Assembly (NCBI RefSeq): GCF_000974445.1
Contig: NZ_BBOJ01000015.1
Coordinates: 1 to 64,000 of the forward strand
Reading direction: 5' to 3'
DNA length: 64,000 nucleotides
Source of the DNA: Lentzea aerocolonigenes
GTDB taxonomy: Bacteria; Actinomycetota; Actinomycetes; Mycobacteriales; Pseudonocardiaceae
The position numbers were made by a program, and so were the translations under genes. A model generated the notes under the pieces. That model was not told the DNA's origin and made no database searches. It was given only the letters and a program-made list of their open reading frames with translations. Below are positions 16,092 to 24,229 of the stretch, piece by piece; the stretch's first letter is position 1, and the number at the start of each line of letters is the position of its first letter.

Positions 16092-19000
16092 TCACGGCCA
16101 CCAGCGCTGAACGTCCTCCAGGGCCCGCAGGAGCCGCACCGCCGTGTCCGGTCCGCCGATCGCACAGAGGCTCGGAAGGCTCGCGGCGAGGATCTCCATG
16201 CAGTTCCGGCGGCTGTTCGCGCTCAGCAGGCTGCGTAGGACGCCCAGGTAGAGCTGATCATCGGACAGTTCGGCCGCGCGAGCCAGCAACGCGCAGGACG
16301 TGTGAAGGTCGCCGACCATGGTCAGGGCGAGCAGGACGGGAAGCTGGTCCGCGGACAGGAATGGGGCGAGTTCGGCCGGCGCATGGTCGTTCGACGGGAA
16401 CTTGGCGTACAAGGTCTCCAGCGTCGCGTCGATCACCTGGGTGCGTTCGTCTGCGGGGAACTGCCCGACGAGGGCGGTGAGCACTGCGGTGCGGCGGGAG
16501 TCGTCGGAGATCGCCATCGCGGCTGCGAGGGCTTCTTGCCGCCGTTCCGGGGACAGGCGCGGGATGAGGGAGGCCAGGGCGTCCACGCCGTGGGTGAAGT
16601 CGGTGTCGTACCAGGAGCCCAAGTGGTCCGTGATCGTTTTGACCGCGAGGGCAACGGCCGCTTCGGTCGAGCGCAGAGCTAGGGCCGCGCGCACCCTCGC
16701 CCGCGTCCCTGGGCTGGAGAACGTCGAGACGAGTGCTTCGGCGCGCGGCAGGGCCTCGGCGGGAAGGACGGAGATAGCTTCCTGCACCAGGAAGCTCCGC
16801 GGGTTGTCCTCCTCCGGATTCACCCGCTCGACCAGGGAGAAGAAGAGCGGGACGTGGTCGGCGGTGAGGTGGGGCGCGAGGCCGTCCAGCGCGATGGGCG
16901 GTAGATCCCGTTGGCGCGCAACGACCTCGCTCAGCACGTCCGTCACTACCGTGCCGCGCTGGTGATCGGGTAGATGGGGCAGAAGTGCAATCAGCGCCGT
17001 GGCCCTCGAACGTTCTCCCAGACCGTAGGCGGCGGCAAGCGCGCGATAGCGGTCCGGCAGCGACAGGCGCGGTGCCAGCCGACTGAGCAGCTCTCCTTGC
17101 CGGTTGGAGTACGACATGCGCCTGAGCAGCTCCGGCAGGCGCGACAGCAAGTCCAGCCCCGGATGTCCGGCCAGGGCGAGCACCAGATCCGGCTCGTCCA
17201 GGAACGGCTCCAGTTCGTCCGCGGGAAGGAACGCCAACGAGTCGCCCAGCCTCCGCAGCACGGCGTGCCTGTCCTCGGGGACCTTGAGCCACGTCCCGGT
17301 CACCCGCGAGACCATCGTGCGGCGCTCGTCGTCCGGGAGGTGCGGGATCAGCGAGACGGACAGCGCGATCCGGCTGTTGCGATCGTGGATCTCGCTGGAG
17401 GCCGCCAACGCCGACGCGACGGCGCTCTGCTGTTGCCGGGGCGTCGGCAGGTACCGGCTCAGGTCGATCAGCGCGTTCACGGCCACCGCATGGGGTTCGG
17501 CCGACTCGGCCAGCTCTACCGCGACCGGGAGCAGGTCCGCGGGCAGCAGCGGGGCCAGCTCCGTGAGGAGATTTGCCCTGGTCACCGCAGGCAGGTTCCG
17601 CGCAGCCTCCAGCGTTCGAGGGAGCAGAGCCGCGGGCAGGTGAGGGGCGAGTCGCAGCAACAGCGTGGTGTCGGTGAACCCGTCCGCCGACGGCTTCACG
17701 AGGAGCCGGATCGCGTCTTCGAACAGCGCGGCAAGCCCTTCGACCGGCAGGTGTTCGGCGAGAGCGGGGAGCAGGCGGGCCCGTGTGCCCCACTGGTCCG
17801 GACCGGCGATCGCGGCCGCGATCGTGCGCGCGACATCGGCGCGTTGTCCTGCCGGCAGGAAAGGCACGAGGTGAGCGAGGGACGAGATTCGCGTTTCCGA
17901 GTCGTCAACGGCTTTGATCGCACGGTGTACGCCGGCGATCTGCTCCTCGGTCATCAGCGCCGCGAGCTGCAGCCTGTCCGTGAGGGACTGCCCCTCGGTG
18001 TCGAGCTCCGCGAGCGCGGTTCGCCGCAACTCTGATCGTTCCGGCTCCGGCAAGAGGTCGACCACGTCGGCGGCTGCGCTGACCTTGGCCGAGAGAACCA
18101 AGCCCTGGGCGAACTTGGCGGGGAGGTAGTCCAGGCTGATCAGGGGGAAGTTGGCGAGGACGTTCTTGGCCTCCTGGTCGGTGATCAGCGCCGCCGCCGG
18201 GAGCGTCCGGCGGCGCTGGTCCTCGGACAGGTACGGGGCTAAGGCGATCAGCGTGGTGCGACGGAGGTTCGCGCTCTCCAGCGCCGTGACGGCCGAGATC
18301 ACCTGTTCCAGTTGCCCGGTCGTGAGGTGAGGCGCTATCGCCTTGAACGCGGCTAGCGCGGGATCGGGCTCGGTGAGCGCCAGCGCCTCGGCGAACGTTC
18401 GGTCGCGCAGCTCCTGCGGCAGGTGTGCTGCGAGGTGAGCCACCGCGACCGTACGGTCGCCCGGATCGGGAATCCAGTCGGCGACGGCCAACGCCTCGTC
18501 CAGGACGTCCGGGTGTCGCGCCGCCGGCAGAATTGGGAGCAGCGTTGCCAGCGTCAGCACGTGGTCATACGGCGACGGCGTGCGACGGGCGTAGCTGATC
18601 GTCCTCTGTGGACTCCACACCTTCGTCGCCGCTAGCGCGCGCAGGAGTCCGAGCGAGATCCTCTCGGTGAGGTCGCCGATCGACGTGATCATCAGGAGGT
18701 AGCGCAGTTCCGATGGCAGGCTCGGCGCCACGCCGTCTGCGGCCAGCTCGGCATCGGCAGTTGTGGCGTGGTGCCACAGCGCCAGGTTCAGATCGCCCAC
18801 GTACCTGTCGAGGCTGTCGGCGCTGTCGTGCGCGGTGAACCACCTGAGCCTGCCGTCGACCTCTTCGGACAACAGCGCGTCCAGGTCGTCGGGACGTCCA
18901 CCGAACAGCAGATGGCTTGTCAGGTGGCGCAACGCGTACGAGTCCGTGCTCGCAAGGCACTGGTCCGCGATCCGGCTGTGAGCGGCCAGCGCCGCGGGAC

Positions 19001-20147
19001 CGAGCAGATCAGCCCAGGCCAGCTCCTCCTCGCTCTGCGGCGGCGCGGAAGCGGTGAGCAGTTCGAACAGGCTCGCGTGGTAGATCTCGAACAGCCGCGG
19101 CGGACCCGGGACAGCGGTGAGAAATGGCCGGAGCTTGCCGAGACACCACCGTTCCACCAAGTTCTGGTCGGCGCCGCTCAGACGCGCCAGGGCGTCCAGC
19201 GGCAATGCCTCACCCGCCACCGCGAACGTCGAGACGAGCGGGAGCACCGTGTCGTGCCAATGCTCGTCCTCGCGCCAGCGGGTCAACTGCGCCAGGTAGT
19301 AGGACATCAGGTCACCGGGGAGATCCGCGAGGTCCTCCGGGCGTCGCAGGCCGAGCCGGATCTCCTCCAGCACGTACCTGAGGTAGATCCACACGCCGCC
19401 GCATCGCGCCGCCAACTCGTCCACCGGCACCTCGGCCGGAGCGTGCTGGAGCAGATGTGCGCGCAGGTCTTCGAGATTCTCGTCGTCCAGCGCGGACAGC
19501 CGGAGCACCGCGTGTGGCGACTCGCAGCGGGCCGGTGCACCACCGGTGCGATAGGTGCCGACGACGTAGACCCCGGCCGGCAGTTGACTCGGCAGTCCCC
19601 AGGGTTGCGGCCCGGCCTCCGCCTCGTCGGCACCGTCGACGAGCAGCACGACCTTCTCGCCCTCAGCGGCCGCAGTGGCTTCCGAGAGCAGCTGCTCGAA
19701 CCCACCGGGGGTGCACATCCAGTCGGGCAACGTCCGATCCGGCACCAGCCGCCACAGGTCGTACCGGATGATCAGCTGGGAGGCGAGGTTCTGGAGGCCG
19801 ACGTGGATCGACCACCCCGCCGCGTACCGGGAGAAGTGGCAGATCCAGCCACGTTCCTGCGCCAGGTGCGCCGCAAGTGCGGTCTTGCCCATCCCGGCGC
19901 CGGCCTCGACCCACACGTAGCCGCACGGGTGTTCGTCGACAAAGGCGTCGATCCTGGCGATGAGCCAGGCGCGGCCGGTGAAGCCATCGGTGAGCACACT
20001 GGCGACCACGGAACTCGGGTCGCGCGCCGCCATGTCCACCGGAATCGCCGGAACGGCAGGGCCCGTGATGGTTAGCTCACCGGTCTGAACCACGGTCCCG
20101 TAGTTCGTGCCGGTGGATACGTTATGGACGTGGTCGGCCACCTGCAC
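16092..20147 (-). CDS. STAND-type NTPase with long helical-repeat C-terminus
   Basis: 1351 aa. The N-terminal segment (HNVSTGTNYGTVVQTGELTI) resembles the glycine/Val-Gln motif found before NTPase domains in actinomycete conflict proteins. Walker A is EAGAGMGKTAL (81-91) and Walker B KVVLLVDGADEAE (165-177), giving a NACHT/STAND-like ATPase. From about residue 480 to the end run many ~35-45-aa helical repeats with a recurring LAPHLP core (for example LLRLAPHLPAALLPRTLEAA), like HEAT or TPR superhelices. STAND proteins bind a trigger with the repeats and oligomerise. The partner effector is likely the divergent HNH protein. GTG start at 20147; the next GTG (codon 3) is an alternative. Confidence 0.8.
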   Translation of the reverse strand: MQVADHVHNVSTGTNYGTVVQTGELTITGPAVPAIPVDMAARDPSSVVASVLTDGFTGRAWLIARIDAFVDEHPCGYVWVEAGAGMGKTALAAHLAQERGWICHFSRYAAGWSIHVGLQNLASQLIIRYDLWRLVPDRTLPDWMCTPGGFEQLLSEATAAAEGEKVVLLVDGADEAEAGPQPWGLPSQLPAGVYVVGTYRTGGAPARCESPHAVLRLSALDDENLEDLRAHLLQHAPAEVPVDELAARCGGVWIYLRYVLEEIRLGLRRPEDLADLPGDLMSYYLAQLTRWREDEHWHDTVLPLVSTFAVAGEALPLDALARLSGADQNLVERWCLGKLRPFLTAVPGPPRLFEIYHASLFELLTASAPPQSEEELAWADLLGPAALAAHSRIADQCLASTDSYALRHLTSHLLFGGRPDDLDALLSEEVDGRLRWFTAHDSADSLDRYVGDLNLALWHHATTADAELAADGVAPSLPSELRYLLMITSIGDLTERISLGLLRALAATKVWSPQRTISYARRTPSPYDHVLTLATLLPILPAARHPDVLDEALAVADWIPDPGDRTVAVAHLAAHLPQELRDRTFAEALALTEPDPALAAFKAIAPHLTTGQLEQVISAVTALESANLRRTTLIALAPYLSEDQRRRTLPAAALITDQEAKNVLANFPLISLDYLPAKFAQGLVLSAKVSAAADVVDLLPEPERSELRRTALAELDTEGQSLTDRLQLAALMTEEQIAGVHRAIKAVDDSETRISSLAHLVPFLPAGQRADVARTIAAAIAGPDQWGTRARLLPALAEHLPVEGLAALFEDAIRLLVKPSADGFTDTTLLLRLAPHLPAALLPRTLEAARNLPAVTRANLLTELAPLLPADLLPVAVELAESAEPHAVAVNALIDLSRYLPTPRQQQSAVASALAASSEIHDRNSRIALSVSLIPHLPDDERRTMVSRVTGTWLKVPEDRHAVLRRLGDSLAFLPADELEPFLDEPDLVLALAGHPGLDLLSRLPELLRRMSYSNRQGELLSRLAPRLSLPDRYRALAAAYGLGERSRATALIALLPHLPDHQRGTVVTDVLSEVVARQRDLPPIALDGLAPHLTADHVPLFFSLVERVNPEEDNPRSFLVQEAISVLPAEALPRAEALVSTFSSPGTRARVRAALALRSTEAAVALAVKTITDHLGSWYDTDFTHGVDALASLIPRLSPERRQEALAAAMAISDDSRRTAVLTALVGQFPADERTQVIDATLETLYAKFPSNDHAPAELAPFLSADQLPVLLALTMVGDLHTSCALLARAAELSDDQLYLGVLRSLLSANSRRNCMEILAASLPSLCAIGGPDTAVRLLRALEDVQRWWP

Positions 20148-20400
20148 AGTATGGCGTCACGCGAGATGCCGTCCGGTCGCACGAGTTCTGCTTTGTTCTC
20201 GGCGTCGAGTCGAGCAGCACCAGTGGCCGTTGTAGTGCTGAGTTGGCGTCGTGGACGGGACGGTGATGCGCAGATCTGTTGGATCACGTCCAGTCGAGTG
20301 ACGCGCTGTTGTTGGCCTTGATCGTCCACGGGCGCCTGGCAGGCTGCTGGAGGCTCAGAACAATCGCATGTCTCGCGGCGACCGTGAAAGGAGGTCCGGT
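20148..20400. promoter_or_regulatory. Divergent promoter region of the NTPase/HNH pair
   Basis: 253 bp between two divergent genes, so it contains both promoters. The NTPase GTG start has CATACT directly upstream on its strand, allowing a short or absent leader. The HNH gene has a strong AAAGGAGGT (20387-20395). Shared control is plausible but no palindrome is obvious. Confidence 0.45.
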
Positions 20401-21081
20401 GTGGCCACCCGTGACTATCCGCCCGCAGTAAGGGCAGCGCTGACGGCGTTCAGCTCCGGAAAGTGCTACTGGCCGGGCTGCGGTGAACAGCTGCTCCGTC
20501 TGGTGAACGGCAGGTACCGGATGGCGCTCGACATCGCGCACATCCGCGCGCTGAACCCTGATGGCCCCCGCTACGACCCGGAGATGACAGACAAGCAGCG
20601 CAACGACTTCCCGAACCTGATCTACCTGTGCCGCCTCCATCATCGAGTGGTAGACGAAGACGGCGGCGAGGCATATCCGGTGGAGCTGTTGCTCGACTGG
20701 AAAGCAGATCGAGAGACCACCGGCCAGCAGCGCTTGCAGGCGCAGTCGCCGGTCACAGTCGAACTCTTCGAAACGGTGATCGCGGATGCGATGGAGCGCC
20801 GCGACGAGCAGATCAACGAGACCTTGGCGCGACTCGAGCAAACCGATCTTGAAGCAGCTCGGCTGATGCGCGAGCTGCGAGAAGAGTTGCAGGAGATCCG
20901 CCGAAACGGGGCGGTCATCGACCCCGACACCGCCGCGATGCTCAGCGGCGCCGCTCACCAGTTGCAGAGCCTGCCTGACAGCGCCGGGATGCTCGACGAA
21001 GTCGCCGGGAAGCTGCTGGGTCTCGAAGGTCTCGTGAGTCGGCTGGACGCGGCAGCGAACCGCCTGAACGGCTTCCAATAA
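20401..21081 (+). CDS. HNH endonuclease with coiled-coil tail
   Basis: 226 aa. Residues 20-85 are an HNH nuclease: C22 and C27 (CYWPGC), H47 in DIAHIRA, N72 in FPNLIYLC and H80-H81 in RLHHRVVD, with LNPDGPRYDPEM between them. Residues ~110-226 are helical and acidic/basic (ERRDEQINETLARLEQTDLEAARLMRELREEL), a long coiled coil suited to docking on another protein. GTG at 20401 is preceded 5 bases upstream by AAAGGAGGT, a near-perfect site that decides this start over the ATG at 20368. Together with the divergent NTPase it looks like a sensor/effector pair. Confidence 0.85.
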   Translation: MATRDYPPAVRAALTAFSSGKCYWPGCGEQLLRLVNGRYRMALDIAHIRALNPDGPRYDPEMTDKQRNDFPNLIYLCRLHHRVVDEDGGEAYPVELLLDWKADRETTGQQRLQAQSPVTVELFETVIADAMERRDEQINETLARLEQTDLEAARLMRELREELQEIRRNGAVIDPDTAAMLSGAAHQLQSLPDSAGMLDEVAGKLLGLEGLVSRLDAAANRLNGFQ

Positions 21082-21203
21082 CGGTCAGTCAGTGTGATCT
21101 CTGTGGTGAGACTGGGCGGTGTCGTGGCGCAGCTGAGCGATCCGTCGTTGCACTTCTGCGGTCTGAGCGGCTTGTCGGGGCGTTTGCTGTTCGAGGAGCG
21201 GAT

Positions 21204-21653
21204 CTACTCGTCGGGTTGGATGATCATGAGGCGGAACGTCGTGGATGGTGACTCGCGTCCGCAGGTTTGCAGCATGTGCCAGGCCAGGTTGCCGGGGCCG
21301 TTGTCGGCTTGGGGGAGTCGCTGCCTGCTGATTCCGAGGATTCCGTCCGGGCTTTCGGCTAGGACCTCGGGCGTGCCGACGAGCACCGCCAGGCCGAACG
21401 CCAGTACATCGGCGCGCAGGTCGTCGTCCAGGTCGTCGGTGAGCCCGATCGAGCCCTGCGGCTCGCCGTTCTTGTCGGAGCTGACGCCGACGAGGCCCGC
21501 GAGTCCGACACTGCGTGCCGTGGGAATGTCGAACACTCTGGTGCCGGTGCCCATCGCGAGTGCCATCAGCCTGGCTGCCGGGGTCGAGAGCAGCGGGTCG
21601 TTGATGGAGGCGTCGCCTTTGCCAACAGGGTCGTCCGTGCTCTCGGACATCAT
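21204..21653 (-). CDS. Hypothetical 149-aa protein
   Basis: The product reads as a folded acidic protein (STPAARLMALAMGTG, SIGLTDDLDDDLRADVLAFGLAVLVGTPEVL) with no motif I recognise, and has no signal peptide or membrane segment. ATG at 21653 lacks a ribosome-binding site, but TACGAT lies 7 bases upstream, as in leaderless actinobacterial promoters. It lies between the HNH gene (convergent) and Lsr2. Confidence 0.5.
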   Translation of the reverse strand: MMSESTDDPVGKGDASINDPLLSTPAARLMALAMGTGTRVFDIPTARSVGLAGLVGVSSDKNGEPQGSIGLTDDLDDDLRADVLAFGLAVLVGTPEVLAESPDGILGISRQRLPQADNGPGNLAWHMLQTCGRESPSTTFRLMIIQPDE

Positions 21654-21745
21654 GGGGCCGATCGTATTGGTGAAGACCGAGCCGAGTGTGACTACGGCGA
21701 GTCGCGCCGCCGCCCAACACGCTGGCAGTTGTGGGTGGTCAGCCC

Positions 21746-22099
21746 CTATGCGCGGTGCGCCTTCTCGAATTCTTCGATGACGTGTGTGGGGATGCGGCCG
21801 CGGTCGGAGAGTTCGTGGCCGTTGGTCTTGGCCCAGTCGCGGATGGCTTTGGTCTGTTCCTTCGTGCGGGACTCGGCCACGACGGTGCGGGTGGTATTCG
21901 GGGACTTCTTGGCGCGGCCTCGGGTGCTGCGCGCGCTGGCGACGAAGTCGGCGAGGGCGTCGCGGAGTTTGGTGGCGTTGTCCGGCTTGAGGTCGATGTC
22001 GTAGGTGACGCCGTCCAGGCCGAAGCTCACGGGTTCAACGTCCTCGGCGGTGGTGCCATCGAGGTCGTCGATGAGCTGGATGAGCACCTTCTGCGCCAT
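21746..22099 (-). CDS. lsr2: Lsr2-family nucleoid-associated protein
   Basis: 117 aa. The N-terminal dimerisation part is MAQKVLIQLIDDLDGTTA ... VSFGLDGVTYDIDL, and the C-terminal DNA-binding part is IRDWAKTNGHELSDRGRIPTHVIEEFEKAH with the AT-hook-like RGR. Lsr2 is the actinobacterial H-NS analogue that coats and silences AT-richer foreign DNA. An element-borne copy could silence the element or interfere with host Lsr2. ATG at 22099 is chosen because all family members begin MAQKV. Confidence 0.93.
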   Translation of the reverse strand: MAQKVLIQLIDDLDGTTAEDVEPVSFGLDGVTYDIDLKPDNATKLRDALADFVASARSTRGRAKKSPNTTRTVVAESRTKEQTKAIRDWAKTNGHELSDRGRIPTHVIEEFEKAHRA

Positions 22100-22255
22100 G
22101 ACCTTGTCCGTTTCCTCGCGGGGCTGGATTCGCGAGAACAGTAGCAAGATCAACCGAGGTCGCCAGGTGTCGCCACTCGGTTGGCGACCAAAGATCGGCC
22201 TTGCACCGGATTGATGCGGCGACCATGCGCCGCCGGGTTTGCGGACACGACGGGG

Positions 22256-22285
22256 GAGGCCCCCGAACCGAAGCCCGGGGGCCTC
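22256..22285 (-). terminator. Terminator hairpin after the integrase
   Basis: Perfect 10-bp arms GAGGCCCCCG / CGGGGGCCTC (22256-22265 and 22276-22285), 60 bases beyond the integrase stop at 22345. Confidence 0.7.
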
Positions 22286-22344
22286 GTGCCAGGTCGATAG
22301 GGATAGGGATGGAGCGGTGGGTTGACGTTGCTACGTGGTCGTCA

Positions 22345-23379
22345 TCAGATCGCCAGTGGATGCGGCTCTCCGGTGAGAGCTGCGAGCGCAGTGGCGACCT
22401 CGTTGATGCCGGCGCGTACGTACGTCGTGGTGGTGACGGCGTCGTTCTTGGTCTCGTGTCCTGCATAGGCCTGCGCAACGGCGAGACCGAACCTGCGCTC
22501 GACGAACGTAAGCGTCGTGTATCGCAGCCAGTGCGTGGCGACCTGCTGCCGGTCAGCCCACGGAATCTGCTTGCGGCACCGTTCCCAAAGCCCGTCGTAT
22601 CGCCTTGTGGTGATGGGATTGCCGTTGAGGTTGCGCAGCAGGCGACTTTCCGGATCCACGCAGCCCCGCCTCCGAGCGTGGTCCAGCAGATGGGCGATCA
22701 GTGTCGGCGAGGCAGGTTGCCACCGGACCGCGCCGCCCTTTTCGTGGAGAAGCAGCAGGCATTGCTGTTCGTCGATGTCGCGGAGCCGGAGCTTCAGCGC
22801 GGCGGCTCGCCGGGCGGCGGTTTCGAGGTGGAACCGCACGATCAGCGCGTCGAGGGCGGGATCGTTTCCGGTCGAGGAGGCCACGTCCACGAGTTCGTCG
22901 ACCTGATTGGCCGGCAAGCCTCGGCGGTTGGAGGGCAGTCGTCGGGGCTTGGGGACCTTGGCGGCGGGGTTGCTCGCGGCGGTGATGTAGTCGTCGATGA
23001 CCGCGAACTTGTAGAGGCAACGGAAGGCCGCGACCATGTGCTCGCCCGCGCAGTTGCCGCCGCGGCCGTTCTTGCGTTGGACGCGGTTCTGTTTGGTGTG
23101 CTCGACGAGGCCGGCGATTTCAGTCGCGGTGGGCTCGTCGAGGCGGCGTTCACCCCACCTCTCGTTGATGCGCTTCCAGTACGAGCCGTAGACCCGGAGA
23201 GTTCCAGGCGAGACCGCAGCCTCGACCATCGGAATGTAGACGTTGAACGTCGGCACCTCTTTGGTCTCAGTCGGCGTCGAGGTGAGGTCTTCGACGCTGA
23301 TGCCGAGGCTCGACAACATCAGTCGCGCTGCGGCCAGTCGGTCCGCGGGAGGTGCGGCTGCGGGTTCGGTGATCGTCAT
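22345..23379 (-). CDS. int: Tyrosine integrase of the element
   Basis: 344 aa phage-type tyrosine recombinase. An N-terminal SAM-like core-binding domain (~60-140) is followed by the catalytic domain with R190 or R191 (ETAARRAAALKL), a beta-hairpin Lys near 214 (HEKGG), HxxR at 283-286 (THWLR), H308 (YAGH) and nucleophile Y320 (TTYVRAG). It catalyses insertion and excision at the tRNA-Leu site. ATG at 23379 overlaps the upstream AbrB-like stop by 4 bp, so the two are co-translated. Its position next to the 3' end of the tRNA gene fits a self-encoded attachment site. Confidence 0.93.
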   Translation of the reverse strand: MTITEPAAAPPADRLAAARLMLSSLGISVEDLTSTPTETKEVPTFNVYIPMVEAAVSPGTLRVYGSYWKRINERWGERRLDEPTATEIAGLVEHTKQNRVQRKNGRGGNCAGEHMVAAFRCLYKFAVIDDYITAASNPAAKVPKPRRLPSNRRGLPANQVDELVDVASSTGNDPALDALIVRFHLETAARRAAALKLRLRDIDEQQCLLLLHEKGGAVRWQPASPTLIAHLLDHARRRGCVDPESRLLRNLNGNPITTRRYDGLWERCRKQIPWADRQQVATHWLRYTTLTFVERRFGLAVAQAYAGHETKNDAVTTTTYVRAGINEVATALAALTGEPHPLAI

Positions 23380-23864
23380 GGAGTAGTCACCTCGAATAGC
23401 GCGGCGAAGTTGGCGTGCGCGAAGTCGTCAAGAACGGATGCGTCGGCAAGGACAAGAACCTTGGTTCGAGAAGAGAAAGCGAGCAGGATGCGATGTCCTG
23501 CTTCCCACGACAGCCATCGACGCATCGCCAGCGGAACGTGAATCAACCCTCGCGATGTGACCCGCACCGCGGTTCCGGCGCGTTCTCGGATGACGACGGT
23601 GGATTCACGCAGAACGAAGTCGAGCTCGGTGTCCGCGGTCCACCTCAACTCGCGCAGGACGGCCCGGCCGCTGAAACGGCCATGGTCGTCGATCGTGGCG
23701 AAGTCGAGGGAGAGCGGAGATCTCGGCGAGGCGGTCCGCGCGAGATCCCGGACGAATACGGGCTGGATCTCCGCAGTCGCGGAACCGCTGTTGTCAGGCC
23801 GGGCTGGCACCGCGATCGCGGTGAGGTCGAGCGTGCGGATGATTGGCTCAGACACGGGCCTCAC
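23376..23864 (-). CDS. AbrB/SpoVT-like protein coupled to the integrase
   Basis: 162 aa. Residues ~95-150 (GTAVRVTSRGLIHVPLAMRRWLSWEAGHRILLAF is the span in question) show the swapped-hairpin AbrB pattern: basic strand, IP-like turn, W/LG-like turn, hydrophobic strand. The N-terminal ~90 residues are unassigned. GTG at 23864 or 23855 could start it. Overlap with int and nearness to the att site suggest a recombination directionality or repressor role, replacing a classical Xis; this is inference. Confidence 0.6.
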   Translation of the reverse strand: MRPVSEPIIRTLDLTAIAVPARPDNSGSATAEIQPVFVRDLARTASPRSPLSLDFATIDDHGRFSGRAVLRELRWTADTELDFVLRESTVVIRERAGTAVRVTSRGLIHVPLAMRRWLSWEAGHRILLAFSSRTKVLVLADASVLDDFAHANFAALFEVTTP

Positions 23865-23898
23865 CCCGCCCTGCGGGGGAGCTGTGCGAGCGCGCGAA

Positions 23899-23930
23899 AA
23901 CCAGGGTTCCGTTTGCCTGGAACCCTGGTT
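23899..23930. terminator. Perfect 12-bp hairpin between tRNA-Leu and int operon
   Basis: Arms AACCAGGGTTCC / GGAACCCTGGTT (23899-23910 and 23919-23930) with an 8-base loop. It lies downstream of the tRNA gene and upstream of the int operon on the same strand, so it can insulate int from tRNA transcription or serve as a recombinase accessory site. Confidence 0.55.
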
Positions 23931-23968
23931 CGACTGTCTTGCTGAGACCGGGGAAACTTCCCCACTGC

Positions 23969-24015
23969 TGGTGTCCGAGGGGGGACTTGAACCCCCACCC
24001 CCTTTCGGGGACTAG
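23969..24015 (-). other. Probable attachment site (attR/attL) in the tRNA 3' half
   Basis: The integrase operon abuts this end of the tRNA, and tyrosine integrases of this type normally recombine within the tRNA 3' half, regenerating an intact gene. The exact core cannot be fixed because the second copy lies outside the window. Confidence 0.6.
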
Positions 24016-24054
24016 CACCTCAAGCTAGCGCGTCTGCCATTCCGCCACCCGGAC
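23969..24054 (-). tRNA. tRNA-Leu (anticodon GAG)
   Basis: The minus strand starts GTCCGGG at 24054 and ends CTCGGAC-A-CCA at 23969, forming a 7-bp acceptor stem with one G:T pair. The anticodon stem CTAGC / GCTAG encloses TTGAGGT, giving anticodon GAG. A long variable arm (TCCCC..GGGGT region), a T-arm with GTTCAAG and an encoded CCA are all present, as expected for a class II leucine tRNA. Confidence 0.95.
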
Positions 24055-24229
24055 GTATTCAGTTCTCCCGCGGCTCGCGCCGTGGTGTGTGCATAGATTA
24101 CATGATCGTCGCTGCACGCCAAAATCGGGTCCCTGTGCAGCCATCTGTGCTGGTAGGGGCGGTGCGGGGCGTTGAAGTGGGATCGGGATGTCGGTACGTG
24201 GGTGGCGGTGTGAGGGTTAGGGTCGCGGC

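Larger units (their letters stand above)
1..23971. mobile_element. Right-hand part of an integrative element in tRNA-Leu
   Basis: Inferred from layout. A tyrosine integrase (22345-23379) and a small AbrB-like gene lie directly beside the 3' end of tRNA-Leu (23969-24054), the usual arrangement for actinomycete integrative elements. The interval is rich in phage-like orphans, HTH regulators, Lsr2, a ParB-like protein, a DpdA-like protein and a STAND/HNH pair, while the DNA right of the tRNA carries ordinary chromosomal genes. No second copy of the tRNA 3' end is visible here, so the left end is outside the window. No FtsK/TraB transfer protein, RepSA or primase-polymerase is visible either, so self-transfer cannot be judged. 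Confidence 0.72.

Noticed and set aside
22201-23541. 446-aa plus-strand frame opposite the integrase
   Set aside because: Shadow of the integrase, which has all catalytic residues on the minus strand.
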